Assembly: GCA_964247295.1 (NCBI GenBank)
Contig: CAXTTV010000001.1
Span: 1 to 64,000 of the forward strand
Length of the DNA stretch: 64,000 bases
Origin: CAXTTV01 sp964247295
Lineage (GTDB): Bacteria > Chloroflexota > Ktedonobacteria > Ktedonobacterales > Ktedonobacteraceae
Direction: 5' to 3'
In this document: positions 24,915 to 34,173 of the stretch, piece after piece
Layout: each line of letters begins with the position of its first letter
Numbering within the stretch: position 1 is the stretch's first letter
Program-made: the position numbers and the translations under genes
Notes under the pieces: model-generated
What the model was told of the DNA's origin: nothing
Database searches by the model: none
The model's input: only the letters and a program-made list of their open reading frames with translations

Positions 24915-26225
24915 ATGAGCAAACAAATTTCAGCGGGGCTGAAGCATAGCCGATCCGAGGCCCTGTTTCAAGAGGCCCAGCAACTGCTGCCGGGCGGCGT
25001 CAATAGTCCGGTTCGAGCCTTTCGAGGTGTGGGGGGCACACCCGTATTTTTTGAGCGTGGCAAAGGCCCATATCTTTATGATGTCGACGGGAACCAGTAT
25101 CTTGACTATGTACAGTCCTGGGGGCCGATGATCCTTGGGCATGCTTACCCGAGCGTCGTCGAGGCTATCGTCAAAGCCAGCGAGCGTGGATTTAGCTTCG
25201 GCGCACCGACTGAAGCCGAAAGCGTCCTGGCGAAGCTCGTCATCGAGTATGTCCCCTCAATTGAAATGGTACGTTTCGTCAATTCCGGGACAGAAGCGAC
25301 CATGAGCGCGCTACGGCTGGCTCGGGCCTATACCGGACGCAAGAAAATCGTCAAATTTAGTGGCTGTTATCATGGTCATGCCGACATGTTACTGGTCCAG
25401 GCCGGCTCTGGAGTTGCCACCATGGGTTTGCCGGACAGTCCTGGAGTACCTCCAGAGACTACCGAAAACACCCTAACCGCGCCTTACAACGATGTTATAG
25501 CCTTAGAGAACCTTTTCCAGGCCTATCCAGAAGGGATAGCCGGGGTTATCTTCGAGCCCGTTGCCGCCAATATGGGTGTTGTGTTACCAACAGAGGATTT
25601 TCTAAAAAGCTTGCGAGAACAGACCCGCAAGTACGGAGCCCTATTGATCTGCGACGAAGTTATGACCGGCTTTCGAGTCGCGCGGGGTGGGATGCAAGAG
25701 CGAGCAGGGATTGAACCGGATCTCACCTGTTTAGGAAAAATCATTGGAGGAGGGCTTCCAGTTGGAGCGTATGGTGGGAGGAGAGAAATCATGGAGCACG
25801 TCGCGCCTGTGGGCACCATGTATCAGGCAGGAACGCTCTCGGGAAATCCCCTGGCGATGGCAGCCGGGATCGCAACGCTCCGTGAATTGGGCAAGCCGGG
25901 GATCTATCAAGAGCAAGAGCGCAAGAGCGGACTGATTGGAGAGGGGATTGAGCAAGCATTGCGTGAGACCGGAACCCAGGCTCAGATCGTACGGATTGGA
26001 GCCATGTTCTGCCTCTACTTCTCAGAGCAGCCCGTAGCCAACTACGAGGACGCCAAAAAATCGGACACCGCCCGCTTTGCTCGCTACTTCTGGAGCATGC
26101 TAAATCAGGGTATCTACCTGCCGCCATCGCAATTTGAATCCTGTTTTATCTCGCTGGCCCTGGATGAAGCCATGTTAAGCCAGACCATCGGAGCCGTGCG
26201 TACAGCTTTGCAAGAGAGCCGTTAA
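24915..26225 (+). CDS. hemL: Glutamate-1-semialdehyde 2,1-aminomutase HemL
   Basis: 436 residues. A PLP enzyme converting glutamate-1-semialdehyde to 5-aminolevulinate. LLPGGVNSPVRAF, FVNSGTEATMSALRLARA, SGCYHGHADMLLVQAGSG and the PLP lysine Lys275 in CLGKIIGGGLPVGAYGG are all canonical. The ATG at 24915 follows AAGGAAG; a GTG one codon earlier is also possible. It is 12 bp from hemB. Confidence 0.97.
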   Translation: MSKQISAGLKHSRSEALFQEAQQLLPGGVNSPVRAFRGVGGTPVFFERGKGPYLYDVDGNQYLDYVQSWGPMILGHAYPSVVEAIVKASERGFSFGAPTEAESVLAKLVIEYVPSIEMVRFVNSGTEATMSALRLARAYTGRKKIVKFSGCYHGHADMLLVQAGSGVATMGLPDSPGVPPETTENTLTAPYNDVIALENLFQAYPEGIAGVIFEPVAANMGVVLPTEDFLKSLREQTRKYGALLICDEVMTGFRVARGGMQERAGIEPDLTCLGKIIGGGLPVGAYGGRREIMEHVAPVGTMYQAGTLSGNPLAMAAGIATLRELGKPGIYQEQERKSGLIGEGIEQALRETGTQAQIVRIGAMFCLYFSEQPVANYEDAKKSDTARFARYFWSMLNQGIYLPPSQFESCFISLALDEAMLSQTIGAVRTALQESR

Positions 26226-26237
26226 GAGGAGAGAACC

Positions 26238-27230
26238 ATGAGTCATTTTCCAGATGTCAGGATGCGCCGCAACCGCCAGAGCGCGGCCCTGAGGGCAATG
26301 GTGCGAGAGACGCGCCTCTCCGTTGATCAGCTTATTTATCCATTGTTCATAACAGAGACCGCGAAAGAGCCGCGAGAGATCTCCTCCATGCCAGGAATAA
26401 TGCAGTGGCCGATCGAGCATCTTGGGAAGGAAGCGGGACGGATCGCCGGGCTAGGGATTCCCGCAGTCCTTTTGTTTGGGATTCCCGCTGAGAAAGACGA
26501 GCAGGGAACGCAGGCCTATGTAGAGACAGGGATCGTTCAGCAAGCAATCAAATATCTTAAAAAAGCCACTCCAGATTTACAGATTATAACCGATGTATGT
26601 TTATGTGAATATACAAGCCACGGCCATTGCGGAGTTATTCATCATGGAACCGTTCACAACGATGAAACGCTGGATCTACTAACTCGCATGGCTCTTTCTC
26701 ATACCGAAGCTGGTGCGGACATCGTTGCTCCATCAGACATGATGGATGGGCGTGTCAGCGTCATTCGCCGGGGATTAGACAAGCACGGATTCACCCAGAC
26801 GCCCATCATGGCTTATTCAGCAAAGTATGCCTCAGCCTTTTATGGGCCGTTTCGTGAAGCCGCCGGGTCGGCCCCCCAGTTTGGTGATCGGCGCTCGTAC
26901 CAGATGGACCCCTCGAACCTTCGAGAAGCGCTGCGTGAGGTTGAGCTGGATATTCAGGAAGGGGCGGACATCGTCATGGTCAAGCCAGCACTTGCCTACC
27001 TGGATGTTATCCAGAAAGTCAGGGAACATTGTAATTTACCGATCGCAGCGTATAATGTGAGTGGCGAGTATTCTATGCTCAAAGCAGCCGCGCATCAGGG
27101 TTGGATAGACGAACGGCGAGTCGCGATGGAGATGCTCATCGGAATGCGCCGCGCGGGGGCGGACATGATCATTACCTATTCAGCTCCGGACATTGCGCAG
27201 TGGTTGCGTGAGGGGTATCAGCCTTTCTAA
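26238..27230 (+). CDS. hemB: Delta-aminolevulinic acid dehydratase HemB
   Basis: 330 residues. It joins two 5-aminolevulinates into porphobilinogen. Catalytic zinc cysteines Cys121, Cys123 and Cys131 are in DVCLCEYTSHGHCG, so it is the zinc-type enzyme. The active-site lysines are Lys196 (AYSAKYAS) and Lys249 (MVKPALAYLD). AGAGGAGAG lies upstream of the ATG. Last gene of the operon, with the terminator 200 bp downstream. Confidence 0.97.
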   Translation: MSHFPDVRMRRNRQSAALRAMVRETRLSVDQLIYPLFITETAKEPREISSMPGIMQWPIEHLGKEAGRIAGLGIPAVLLFGIPAEKDEQGTQAYVETGIVQQAIKYLKKATPDLQIITDVCLCEYTSHGHCGVIHHGTVHNDETLDLLTRMALSHTEAGADIVAPSDMMDGRVSVIRRGLDKHGFTQTPIMAYSAKYASAFYGPFREAAGSAPQFGDRRSYQMDPSNLREALREVELDIQEGADIVMVKPALAYLDVIQKVREHCNLPIAAYNVSGEYSMLKAAAHQGWIDERRVAMEMLIGMRRAGADMIITYSAPDIAQWLREGYQPF

Positions 27231-27428
27231 GAGGGAAAGCCTAAATCAGGCGAGCGACGGGTATTTAGGATTGAGTAGCGTAAACAATAAGAGAAAAGTA
27301 CCCAATGCTTTATTGTTTAGTTGCTGTTTGTTACACTAAAGATCACAAGTAGTAAATGTTATACAGGTGAGGATTAGTTGGGGCTGGGCCAGGAGAAATC
27401 CGGACCTGGTTGTAGCGAAAATGAACAA

Positions 27429-27473
27429 TCGAGTTTTGTGCAGACTCTGCACAAAACTCGAATTGCTTTTTTT
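27429..27473 (+). terminator. Terminator of the heme operon
   Basis: Perfect 15-bp arms TCGAGTTTTGTGCAG / CTGCACAAAACTCGA with loop ACT, then TTTTTTT at 27467-27473. Confidence 0.9.
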
Positions 27474-27488
27474 ACAATAGCTTAGTGA

Positions 27489-27647
27489 CTAGCGAGTAAG
27501 GCGTGAGGCAAGAAAGCGGCATAGTCCAGCAAAGAATAGTCCTTTGCTGGCCTCCCCCATGAGGGCCGCGACGAAGCCGACGCCAAGGCCGACCGTTAAG
27601 CCAACACGACCGTAAGGGTGGTTAAGCATCTGTCGAACTCTGGTCAT
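27489..27647 (-). CDS. Small membrane-associated protein
   Basis: 52 residues from ATG 27647 (AAGGAAAA upstream; an in-frame start 10 codons earlier is less likely). It contains one glycine-rich hydrophobic segment, VGLTVGLGVGFVAALMG, and a basic C-terminus. No family recognised; its reality rests on the ribosome site and regular composition. Confidence 0.5.
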   Translation of the reverse strand: MTRVRQMLNHPYGRVGLTVGLGVGFVAALMGEASKGLFFAGLCRFLASRLTR

Positions 27648-27965
27648 ATGACTATTTTCCTTTTTTACTACTTGCAAACGAATGCTTTGTCGCTATCTTT
27701 TCGATAAGGGGAGACACAAATCTGTTTTGTTTGTTGTTTCAACTATCAAGCCTATCATTTTCAGTGGCGGCTGTCCAGAGATAAAAAAGTGATCTTCATC
27801 ATATTTTGAAGGACTGGACAGGTTTTGCTTGAAATATCGGACTGAAAAATTGAATCGGATTACTTGTTACCAATCCGTTTTCTTATTCGTCCCTCTCTGA
27901 TATGGAGGGAGTCCGAAGTCCATACTTACGGTTTTTTGTAAAAATTTTAAAGGGAAGCGTTGTGT
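27648..27965. other. Divergent intergenic region before the GH15 gene
   Basis: 318 bp. It contains inverted repeats CGGATT/AATCCG (around 27857-27878) and TCCCTC/GAGGGA (around 27891-27911), neither followed by a T-run. No gene or clear promoter seen. Confidence 0.4.
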
Positions 27966-29960
27966 ATGGTTGGGATGAACGAAACCACACGCATTTATCA
28001 GCCAATTAATTCATATGGCGTTATCGGTAATTGTCACTCTGTAGTGTTAGTTGCACCGGATGGATCGATGGATTGGGGATGCCTCCCCGACTTTGACAGT
28101 CCGGCCATCTTTTGTCGGTTATTGGATGACGGCCTGGGTGGTTACTTTCAACTTTCACCTACAGATCATACGATTCCAGGTTCGCAGCGCTATCTGCGAG
28201 GCAGTAACGTATTGCAGACGCGTTTCGCCAGCACCCAGGGTGAGGTTGTCCTGACCGACTTTATGCCGGTAGAGACCTTAAGTGCCTGGCCATACAAGGG
28301 TATGAACAACAACACCTGGACGCGCGAGGATGGTTCCTGCCATAGCATTGTGCGTATGATCGAATGTACGTATGGTGAAGTACCGATCACTATGAAATTG
28401 AAAATCACTCCCAATTATGCTGTTTCACCAACGGAGGTGTCGCTTCTGCCCAATGGTCTGGGCGCAGTTATCTCTGGTGGTGGGCAACATGTGGGCCTGT
28501 CAATTATTGGAGCGTACCGTTTTCCAACGTTCTCCATGCAGATTTCGTATGAGGACGGTGATGTACATCCGATACTTACATTACAGGTTGTGATGCGCGA
28601 AGGAGAGCGTTTAACCTTCGCGGTTGGAATGGCGAGGACGCAGCAGGTAGCTCATCATCTGGTAGAGAATGAGTTGCCGCAACGTAACTTTGACGCGGAA
28701 CTGGCACACACACTCCATTGCTGGCGACAGTGGATTTCTTCCATCTCCTATCGTGGTCCTTACACGGATCTGGTGGAACGTAGTGCGTTGACGCTTAAAA
28801 TGATGACCTATGCGCCTACGGGCGCGATCGTAGCCGCCCCTACAACCTCTTTGCCGGAAGAACTACAGGGAGTTCGTAACTGGGATTATCGATTCACCTG
28901 GTTGCGTGATGCGACATTCACACTGTACGCCCTGAATGTGCTTGGTTTTACCGAGGAGTCCCGAGCCTTTACCCACTGGTTGAGGCGTCTCTCGTATTCG
29001 AGTGGGGAAGATCTTCAGATTATGTACGGTATTCGTGGAGAACGCGATCTCACTGAGCGCGAGCTTCCGCACCTGGATGGCTACCAGGGATCGCGTCCCG
29101 TACGTATCGGGAATGGGGCGGCTGAACAGAGACAGATGGATGTTTTTGGGGAGGTACTGGATTGTATTCACCTGTACCGTCGCCAGGGCTGCTTTGAACG
29201 GTATGGAGAGGCGCTAGATGGGCCACTCTGGGAGATGATGCGGATGCTTGTTGAGCACGTTTGTGCTCACTGGCACGAGCCGGATTGTGGTATCTGGGAG
29301 GTGCGTGGGGGCCTGCATCACTTTGTGTATTCCAAAGTGATGTGCTGGGTTGCCCTGGATCGTGGTATTCGAGCCTCTGAACAACTGGCCCTGGACGCGG
29401 ATCTTCCTCGGTGGCGAGCTGTGCGTGATCATATACGGACCGATATTCTATCGCATGGTTATAACACCACGCTTGGAGCCTTTACACAATCATATGATGA
29501 CACAGTTCTGGATGCCTCGAACCTGTTGCTTCCGCTGGTTGGTTTCATTGCGCCCGATGATCCCAGGATGCGTTCAACTGTAGATCGGACAATCGAGCAG
29601 TTGACAGATGCGCATGGTTTTGTTTATCGTTATCATTCAGAGGATGGTCTGGAAGGAGGAGAGGGGACGTTCTCTCTCTGCTCGTTCTGGCTGGTAGATA
29701 ATCTCGCGATGCAAGGGCGTGTGGCAGAGGCTCGCTCACTTTTCGAGCGGCTGACTGGTTATGCAGGTCGTTTGGGATTGTTTTCCGAAGAGATCGACAC
29801 GCAAAGTGGTGTAGCTCTGGGAAATTATCCACAGGCCTTTACGCATATCGCCTTAATCAACAGCGCGATCAATCTTCAAAAAGCTGAGCGTAAGCTATCT
29901 GAGCGAGAGCACCAGACCGATCCAATTGTTGCTGCGGTCAAATTGCATAAGCAGCAATAG
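27966..29960 (+). CDS. Glycoside hydrolase family 15 protein (glucoamylase/trehalase type)
   Basis: 664 residues. The N-terminal beta domain begins IYQPINSYGVIGNCHSVVL and MDWGCLPDFDSPAIFCRLL, typical of bacterial GH15 proteins. The catalytic (alpha/alpha)6 barrel starts near residue 265 with WDYRFTWLRDATFTLYAL, and the substrate-site motif EGTFSLCSFWLVDNLA lies near the end. No signal peptide, so it acts in the cytoplasm, probably on alpha-glucans or trehalose. ATG 27966 follows AAGGGAAG; a TTG at 27960 is less likely. It is transcribed alone. Confidence 0.9.
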   Translation: MVGMNETTRIYQPINSYGVIGNCHSVVLVAPDGSMDWGCLPDFDSPAIFCRLLDDGLGGYFQLSPTDHTIPGSQRYLRGSNVLQTRFASTQGEVVLTDFMPVETLSAWPYKGMNNNTWTREDGSCHSIVRMIECTYGEVPITMKLKITPNYAVSPTEVSLLPNGLGAVISGGGQHVGLSIIGAYRFPTFSMQISYEDGDVHPILTLQVVMREGERLTFAVGMARTQQVAHHLVENELPQRNFDAELAHTLHCWRQWISSISYRGPYTDLVERSALTLKMMTYAPTGAIVAAPTTSLPEELQGVRNWDYRFTWLRDATFTLYALNVLGFTEESRAFTHWLRRLSYSSGEDLQIMYGIRGERDLTERELPHLDGYQGSRPVRIGNGAAEQRQMDVFGEVLDCIHLYRRQGCFERYGEALDGPLWEMMRMLVEHVCAHWHEPDCGIWEVRGGLHHFVYSKVMCWVALDRGIRASEQLALDADLPRWRAVRDHIRTDILSHGYNTTLGAFTQSYDDTVLDASNLLLPLVGFIAPDDPRMRSTVDRTIEQLTDAHGFVYRYHSEDGLEGGEGTFSLCSFWLVDNLAMQGRVAEARSLFERLTGYAGRLGLFSEEIDTQSGVALGNYPQAFTHIALINSAINLQKAERKLSEREHQTDPIVAAVKLHKQQ

Positions 29961-30064
29961 CTAATTTCCTGACTAGCCATTGTTTTTGGGAGAGGCGATG
30001 CGTTTCCTTATACTAGAAGGAAATAAGCATCGCCTTTTCCGCATGATATTCTACCAAGAAAAGA

Positions 30065-31282
30065 GTGAATTTTGTGGAAACGTCTGTTCGTTATCCAACT
30101 GCCAGCTTGAAGCCCCATCGTGAGACACCGATTGCCAAGGGGCATCTATGGGTTTTTTCGGGAGCCCTGCAACAGCAACCTCGCTGGGTCGAGCCGGGAG
30201 GTGTCGTGGATCTCAAAGACTCGCGTGGTCACTTTGCCGGGCGCGGCTATTATAATCCCAATACAGATATTGCCGTTCGTATTCTGACGCGTAACATCGA
30301 CGAGCCGATTGATGTCCCATTTTTCCAGAAACGGATCAAAAAAGCCTTGGAGAAGCGCATCCAGATCGACAAAGACCGTACGAACGCTTTTCGGCTGATC
30401 AACGCTGAAGGGGATGCGTTGCCCGGCTTAATCGTTGACAAATATGCCGACATCCTGGTGATGCAAGTGCATACATTGGGGATGGAGGATCTACGTGGTG
30501 CGGTTGTTGAGGCCCTGGTCGCGGAGTTGGAGCCGAAGGGAATTCTTGTCCGTAATGACGTGCAGTCTCGTCGGCGTGAGGGGTTGTACCTGGCTGAACC
30601 AATTGAAGTATATGGTGAGGTGCCCAGGCGAGTTGAAATCATCGAGAACGAAGTCCGGTTTCTAGTTGATCCCTGGCAGGGTCAGAAGACCGGCTTTTTC
30701 CTGGACCAGCGGGACAAGCGCGAGAACCTCCGACGCTTTGTTCAGGGTAAAACCGTACTGAACTGTTTTGGATACACCGGTGGCTTCTCTGTCTATGCCG
30801 CCAAAACCAGCAAGGTGAATCGGGTAACCACTGTAGATATCTCCAAGTCAGCGATTGAACTAGCGAAGGAAAACTTTGAACTGAATGGGCTAGATCTCTC
30901 GCAGCATGAGTTTATCATTGAGGACGTGTTCGAGTATCTGGATAAGGCTCGAAGCGAGCGTAAGAAATTTGATGTTGTGATTCTTGATCCTCCTGCCTTC
31001 GCCAAAAACAAGAGCGCCAAAGAGCAGGCTTTGAAGGCCTATCTAGGTCTAAATACTCAGGGAATGCGGGTATTGAAGCCAGGAGGAGTGTTGCTCACCT
31101 GCTCCTGTTCTGGAGTTGTGAATATGCAAGAGTTTCTGGGAACCATCAATGAGGTAGCCCGAAAACTCAAGCTCTCAATTCAGATGTACGATAAATATGA
31201 GCATGGAGTAGACCATCCAGTGAACGGCGAGATGCCCGAAACTGGATACCTGAAGGCTGCATTTTTCCGAATTGGCGCGTAA
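30065..31282 (+). CDS. Class I rRNA (cytosine-C5) methyltransferase, RlmI-like
   Basis: 405 residues. An N-terminal PUA-like domain (KGHLWVFSGAL, GRGYYNPNTDIAVRILTR) is followed by a SAM-binding domain: VLNCFGYTGGFSVYAAK, TTVDISKSAIELAKENF, VVILDPPAFAKNK and LLTCSCSGVV. This order is that of RlmI, which makes m5C1962 in 23S rRNA. GTG 30065 or GTG 30074 may be the true start; both have weak ribosome sites. A hairpin follows (31302-31334). Confidence 0.9.
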   Translation: MNFVETSVRYPTASLKPHRETPIAKGHLWVFSGALQQQPRWVEPGGVVDLKDSRGHFAGRGYYNPNTDIAVRILTRNIDEPIDVPFFQKRIKKALEKRIQIDKDRTNAFRLINAEGDALPGLIVDKYADILVMQVHTLGMEDLRGAVVEALVAELEPKGILVRNDVQSRRREGLYLAEPIEVYGEVPRRVEIIENEVRFLVDPWQGQKTGFFLDQRDKRENLRRFVQGKTVLNCFGYTGGFSVYAAKTSKVNRVTTVDISKSAIELAKENFELNGLDLSQHEFIIEDVFEYLDKARSERKKFDVVILDPPAFAKNKSAKEQALKAYLGLNTQGMRVLKPGGVLLTCSCSGVVNMQEFLGTINEVARKLKLSIQMYDKYEHGVDHPVNGEMPETGYLKAAFFRIGA

Positions 31283-31301
31283 CAGAAACCTATCTAATAG
31301 G

Positions 31302-31334
31302 ATGGAGCTGATCAACTATTCTAGTCAGCTCCAT
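31302..31334. terminator. Hairpin between convergent genes
   Basis: ATGGAGCTGA / TCAGCTCCAT with a 13-base loop, 20 bp after the RlmI-like gene and 16 bp before the stop of corA. No strong T-run, so it is a weak bidirectional terminator. Confidence 0.5.
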
Positions 31335-31349
31335 TTCAGGAAGAAGAGC

Positions 31350-32327
31350 CTATATCCATTTTCTCACACGAAGAAACAGAACGATCAACATTGAGAGAGC
31401 AGCCATCAGCAGTAAACATCCGAAGTAGCCAAAGGGTTGGTGAAGTTCCGGCATATTATCAAAATTCATTCCATAGATACCCGCGATCAGCGAATCAACC
31501 ATTAGAATAATCGAAGCTGAAGTAAGTGTTCGCATCACAATGTTTAGATCGTTAGAGGCCACAGCTAGATTGGCATCCATCGTACTACTAATCTGATCGC
31601 GATAAAGGTCGAGGGTATCAGTCATACGAGTAATATGGTCGTAGACATCTCTAAAATAGATAATACTTGCCTCGCTAAAGATAGGGCTATCGCGGTTTGT
31701 CAGAACATTCAGGATATCTCTTTCGGGAACAGCAACCCGGCGGATCTGTGCCAGACGCTTTTTCACAGTCAGCAGTTCAAACGTAAAATTATGACTTTTT
31801 CTTCGTTTATCGTAGATCTGATCCTCTAGCTGGTCGGCATGCTCAACCAGAGCATCTACGACTGGGAAGTAATTGTCGACAATCGAGTCTAGAAGGGAAT
31901 AGACCAGAGTAACAACTCCTTTTTCAATATCTTTACTATTGCGTTGCCAGCGTTTTGCAGCCTCATCCAGCTCTCTGATAGGTTGATCATGGACAGTTAC
32001 CAGATAATTATCGCCGATAAACAGCTTTATCTCATTGATAAACACCTCATTGCGCTCTTTATCATAACCTACCGAATAGAAAATGACAAAAGAGAAATTC
32101 TCATACTCCTCAATTTTCGGACGTTGATGTCCATTCAAGGCATCTTCAATTGCCAATGGGTGGAGATCGAGAACCCTACCCATACGAGTAAGCTCATCGG
32201 CATGAGGGTTCTCGAAATTGAGCCAGAAGACAGCATCGGGTTCGTTCTGAATGGCATCGATATCGTCGAGATTTGTAATTGTCGTAAAAGTATGATCACT
32301 GAGGTCACACTTAATAGCTGTATGCAT
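31350..32327 (-). CDS. corA: CorA-family magnesium/cobalt transporter
   Basis: 325 residues. A large N-terminal cytoplasmic domain (VFWLNFENPHADELTRMGRV, LHPLAIEDALNGHQRPKIEEY) is followed by two C-terminal membrane helices with the YGMNFDNMPEL loop; the GMN motif forms the selectivity filter. CorA acts as a homopentameric Mg2+ channel of the cytoplasmic membrane. The last residues, FLRVRKWI, are basic as expected. Single gene. Confidence 0.94.
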   Translation of the reverse strand: MHTAIKCDLSDHTFTTITNLDDIDAIQNEPDAVFWLNFENPHADELTRMGRVLDLHPLAIEDALNGHQRPKIEEYENFSFVIFYSVGYDKERNEVFINEIKLFIGDNYLVTVHDQPIRELDEAAKRWQRNSKDIEKGVVTLVYSLLDSIVDNYFPVVDALVEHADQLEDQIYDKRRKSHNFTFELLTVKKRLAQIRRVAVPERDILNVLTNRDSPIFSEASIIYFRDVYDHITRMTDTLDLYRDQISSTMDANLAVASNDLNIVMRTLTSASIILMVDSLIAGIYGMNFDNMPELHQPFGYFGCLLLMAALSMLIVLFLRVRKWI

Positions 32328-32423
32328 GATTGTCTCCTTGGGGGGGATGGAGGAAGCATCTTCTATTTTCCAACCATATCATACATCAGAGACTGAATTA
32401 AAGAACTGTATTTATGTATATAA

Positions 32424-32470
32424 ATCCAAAAATTCAGAGCATACTATAGTTATGCTCTGAATTTTTGGAT
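32424..32470 (-). terminator. Long perfect hairpin terminator of the CoxG-like gene
   Basis: 20-bp perfect arms (32424-32443 and 32451-32470) with a 7-base loop, directly after the stop of the minus-strand gene ending at 32483. The arm itself carries a T5 stretch. Confidence 0.75.
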
Positions 32471-32482
32471 ATTCAGGGAAGG

Positions 32483-32935
32483 TCAGGCGATCGCTTTCTC
32501 AATATTCTTGAAGAAATTATTCAGAGTATTTTTAACAACCCCCTGACCAATGGGGTTATTAGCGGCAGCGATTGCGCCTTCGAGCTCGGCGTTTGCATCA
32601 TAGTTGAGCAGGGTACCGCCGGCCTCATCGGCAAGATTAATTTGGCTAGTTGCATTTACGGAGCCCCCACGACCCGTACGTTGAACCTGCAAAACCAAAT
32701 GGTTAGGAGCCTGAGCTTGAGCGATCTTAATATCGAAAGTGAAAGGACCTTTTAGGCTACCGGGTAGGGGGGTAGTAACGCTGGCTCGCATTGTATTAGA
32801 ATCGACGAAGGCGATCGACTCGCAGCCTGGAATGGCCGATTGTAAAACCGAAGGATTGAGGATCGCGTTAAAAACGCTCTGACTGGCCGCAGAGAATTTG
32901 TGTGAACCGTTGAGCTTCATCAGAATTTGCGACAT
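32483..32935 (-). CDS. CoxG-like SRPBCC-domain protein
   Basis: 150 residues with the START/Bet v1 (SRPBCC) pattern of carbon monoxide dehydrogenase subunit G: LNGSHKFSAASQSVFNAILN, VLQSAIPGCESI, FDIKIAQAQ and the alternating hydrophobic C-terminal helix. CoxG proteins bind lipophilic ligands or help membrane attachment; no CO dehydrogenase genes are present here, so the role is open. ATG 32935 fits the domain start; the frame extends 54 codons upstream without a family match. Confidence 0.8.
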   Translation of the reverse strand: MSQILMKLNGSHKFSAASQSVFNAILNPSVLQSAIPGCESIAFVDSNTMRASVTTPLPGSLKGPFTFDIKIAQAQAPNHLVLQVQRTGRGGSVNATSQINLADEAGGTLLNYDANAELEGAIAAANNPIGQGVVKNTLNNFFKNIEKAIA

Positions 32936-33374
32936 TATCTTGATGTTAGAGTTTCCACTCCTGAGAAAGAAATGCCGCGCTCCTTTCTGGTAGCTTAAAT
33001 ATTTTTCATGATCACTCGCTGTGATCAAATTGTATTGTATAGGTTTCTGCTTCTTCTGGCAAGTCTTATTCGCAGAATTCGCCGTTTTTCCTAACATTGA
33101 CTTTTGTATGTATTTTTCTTAACAATACCTGTTATTTCTGAATAAGCACACGTAAATTTTTAATATACCACTTTCGAGTGTAACAGATTTTTGCGTATCC
33201 AACTATAATAAATACAGAAGCAAGAAGAGCTACAAAAAATACTATTGGTATGTAAAACGGCCTGGTTCTTGAAGGTATTGAATTTCTCCAGGCTTTTAGG
33301 TAGGTATACTCTACTTCTTTTTGCTATAAGGTAGTAGTGTGACTTAGCACTCATGGAACGGTTATTTAGGGGGT
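32936..33374. other. Divergent intergenic region with a palindrome
   Basis: 439 bp of AT-rich sequence. It contains the palindrome TGATCAC-TCGCT-GTGATCA (33009-33027). A 64-codon minus-strand frame at 33160-33354 has no ribosome site and unusual composition and is not accepted as a gene. Confidence 0.5.
33009..33027. promoter_or_regulatory. Palindromic operator candidate upstream of the CoxG-like gene
   Basis: Perfect 7-bp half-sites TGATCAC / GTGATCA with a 5-bp spacer, 74-92 bp upstream of the minus-strand gene start. Size and symmetry fit a dimeric regulator (CRP/FNR or GntR size class); the regulator is unknown. Confidence 0.45.
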
Positions 33375-34091
33375 ATGATAACTTTGTTCGACCAATTAGC
33401 TACCCAGACGTGGCGGGAACGCTCGCGTGTGGCAAGAGAGCGGCTAGATTTATCAGCTTCCGTTGAGGAAGTTTTGGTGCGCTCTTCTGAATCTACTGTC
33501 TCCAGTGCTCAATCTCATTCACAGGATATTTCTGAGTTTATGGCTATAAATAGTGAATCTATCACTTCATCTCGAAGTTCAATTGCAGGAGAGTCGCAGC
33601 CTCTACCAGTGGTAGTCCGACCTTCTATAAAGTTAGGGCGTACAACAAAAGTACGTCTTAAGGCCGCTCCCAAAGTTGAGGTAGGCGAGCGACCCATTGA
33701 AGCTATGTGTGAACAGCTCTCTTCAATGCCTGTTTCAGAGATCGCGGACGCGTCATCTATGTCAGAGGAAGATCTTTGTGGAGGTGTAGAAGAGACGAGA
33801 ACCAGTGCCCATCTGGCCGCGGTAAAAATCGCCGCTTCATCTCAAGTAGTTGCCGGCAATATTCAGTTTGGTTCAGGCTTTTTTGAAATTGGTCAGGCTG
33901 ACGTGCCGGTTGTTCACACATCGATCGCGGCGGAAGATGTTGTGCTCGTCATGCTAACAGGTGATCCCGGACCGGTTGTCGTTCAATATATCTCGATCAG
34001 AGCGGAGACTGGTTTTACTGTGCATTTAAGTGCGCCGACGAACAGGTCTACTCCGTTTAATTACGTAGTGCTCAAAGAGCGATCCGCATAG
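33375..34091 (+). CDS. Protein of unknown function with a beta-rich C-terminal domain
   Basis: 238 residues. The N-terminal 150 residues are Ser/Glu-rich and probably disordered. The C-terminal part (AAVKIAASSQVVAGNIQFGS, VVLVMLTGDPGPVVVQYISI, GFTVHLSAPTN, FNYVVLK) has the alternating pattern of a compact beta domain, similar to small H-lectin-like or tail-fibre-tip domains. No family assigned. Start ATG has GGGGG upstream. Confidence 0.65.
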   Translation: MITLFDQLATQTWRERSRVARERLDLSASVEEVLVRSSESTVSSAQSHSQDISEFMAINSESITSSRSSIAGESQPLPVVVRPSIKLGRTTKVRLKAAPKVEVGERPIEAMCEQLSSMPVSEIADASSMSEEDLCGGVEETRTSAHLAAVKIAASSQVVAGNIQFGSGFFEIGQADVPVVHTSIAAEDVVLVMLTGDPGPVVVQYISIRAETGFTVHLSAPTNRSTPFNYVVLKERSA

Positions 34092-34112
34092 AAAACCTTT
34101 TAATATCCTGGT

Positions 34113-34173
34113 GCGAGGGTACAATCCTATCAACAGAATAAGAGGAGATATACCCTTGCGCCGCTTGTTTTTT
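34113..34173 (+). terminator. Candidate terminator after the gene ending at 34091
   Basis: GCGAGGGTA (34113-34121) pairs with TACCCTTGC (34151-34159), including one wobble and inner pairing, followed by TTGTTTTTT. The distance between stem and T-run is longer than ideal. Confidence 0.4.

Noticed and set aside
33160..33354. 64-codon minus-strand frame
   Set aside because: No ribosome site, Ser/Cys/Tyr-rich odd composition, no family resemblance.
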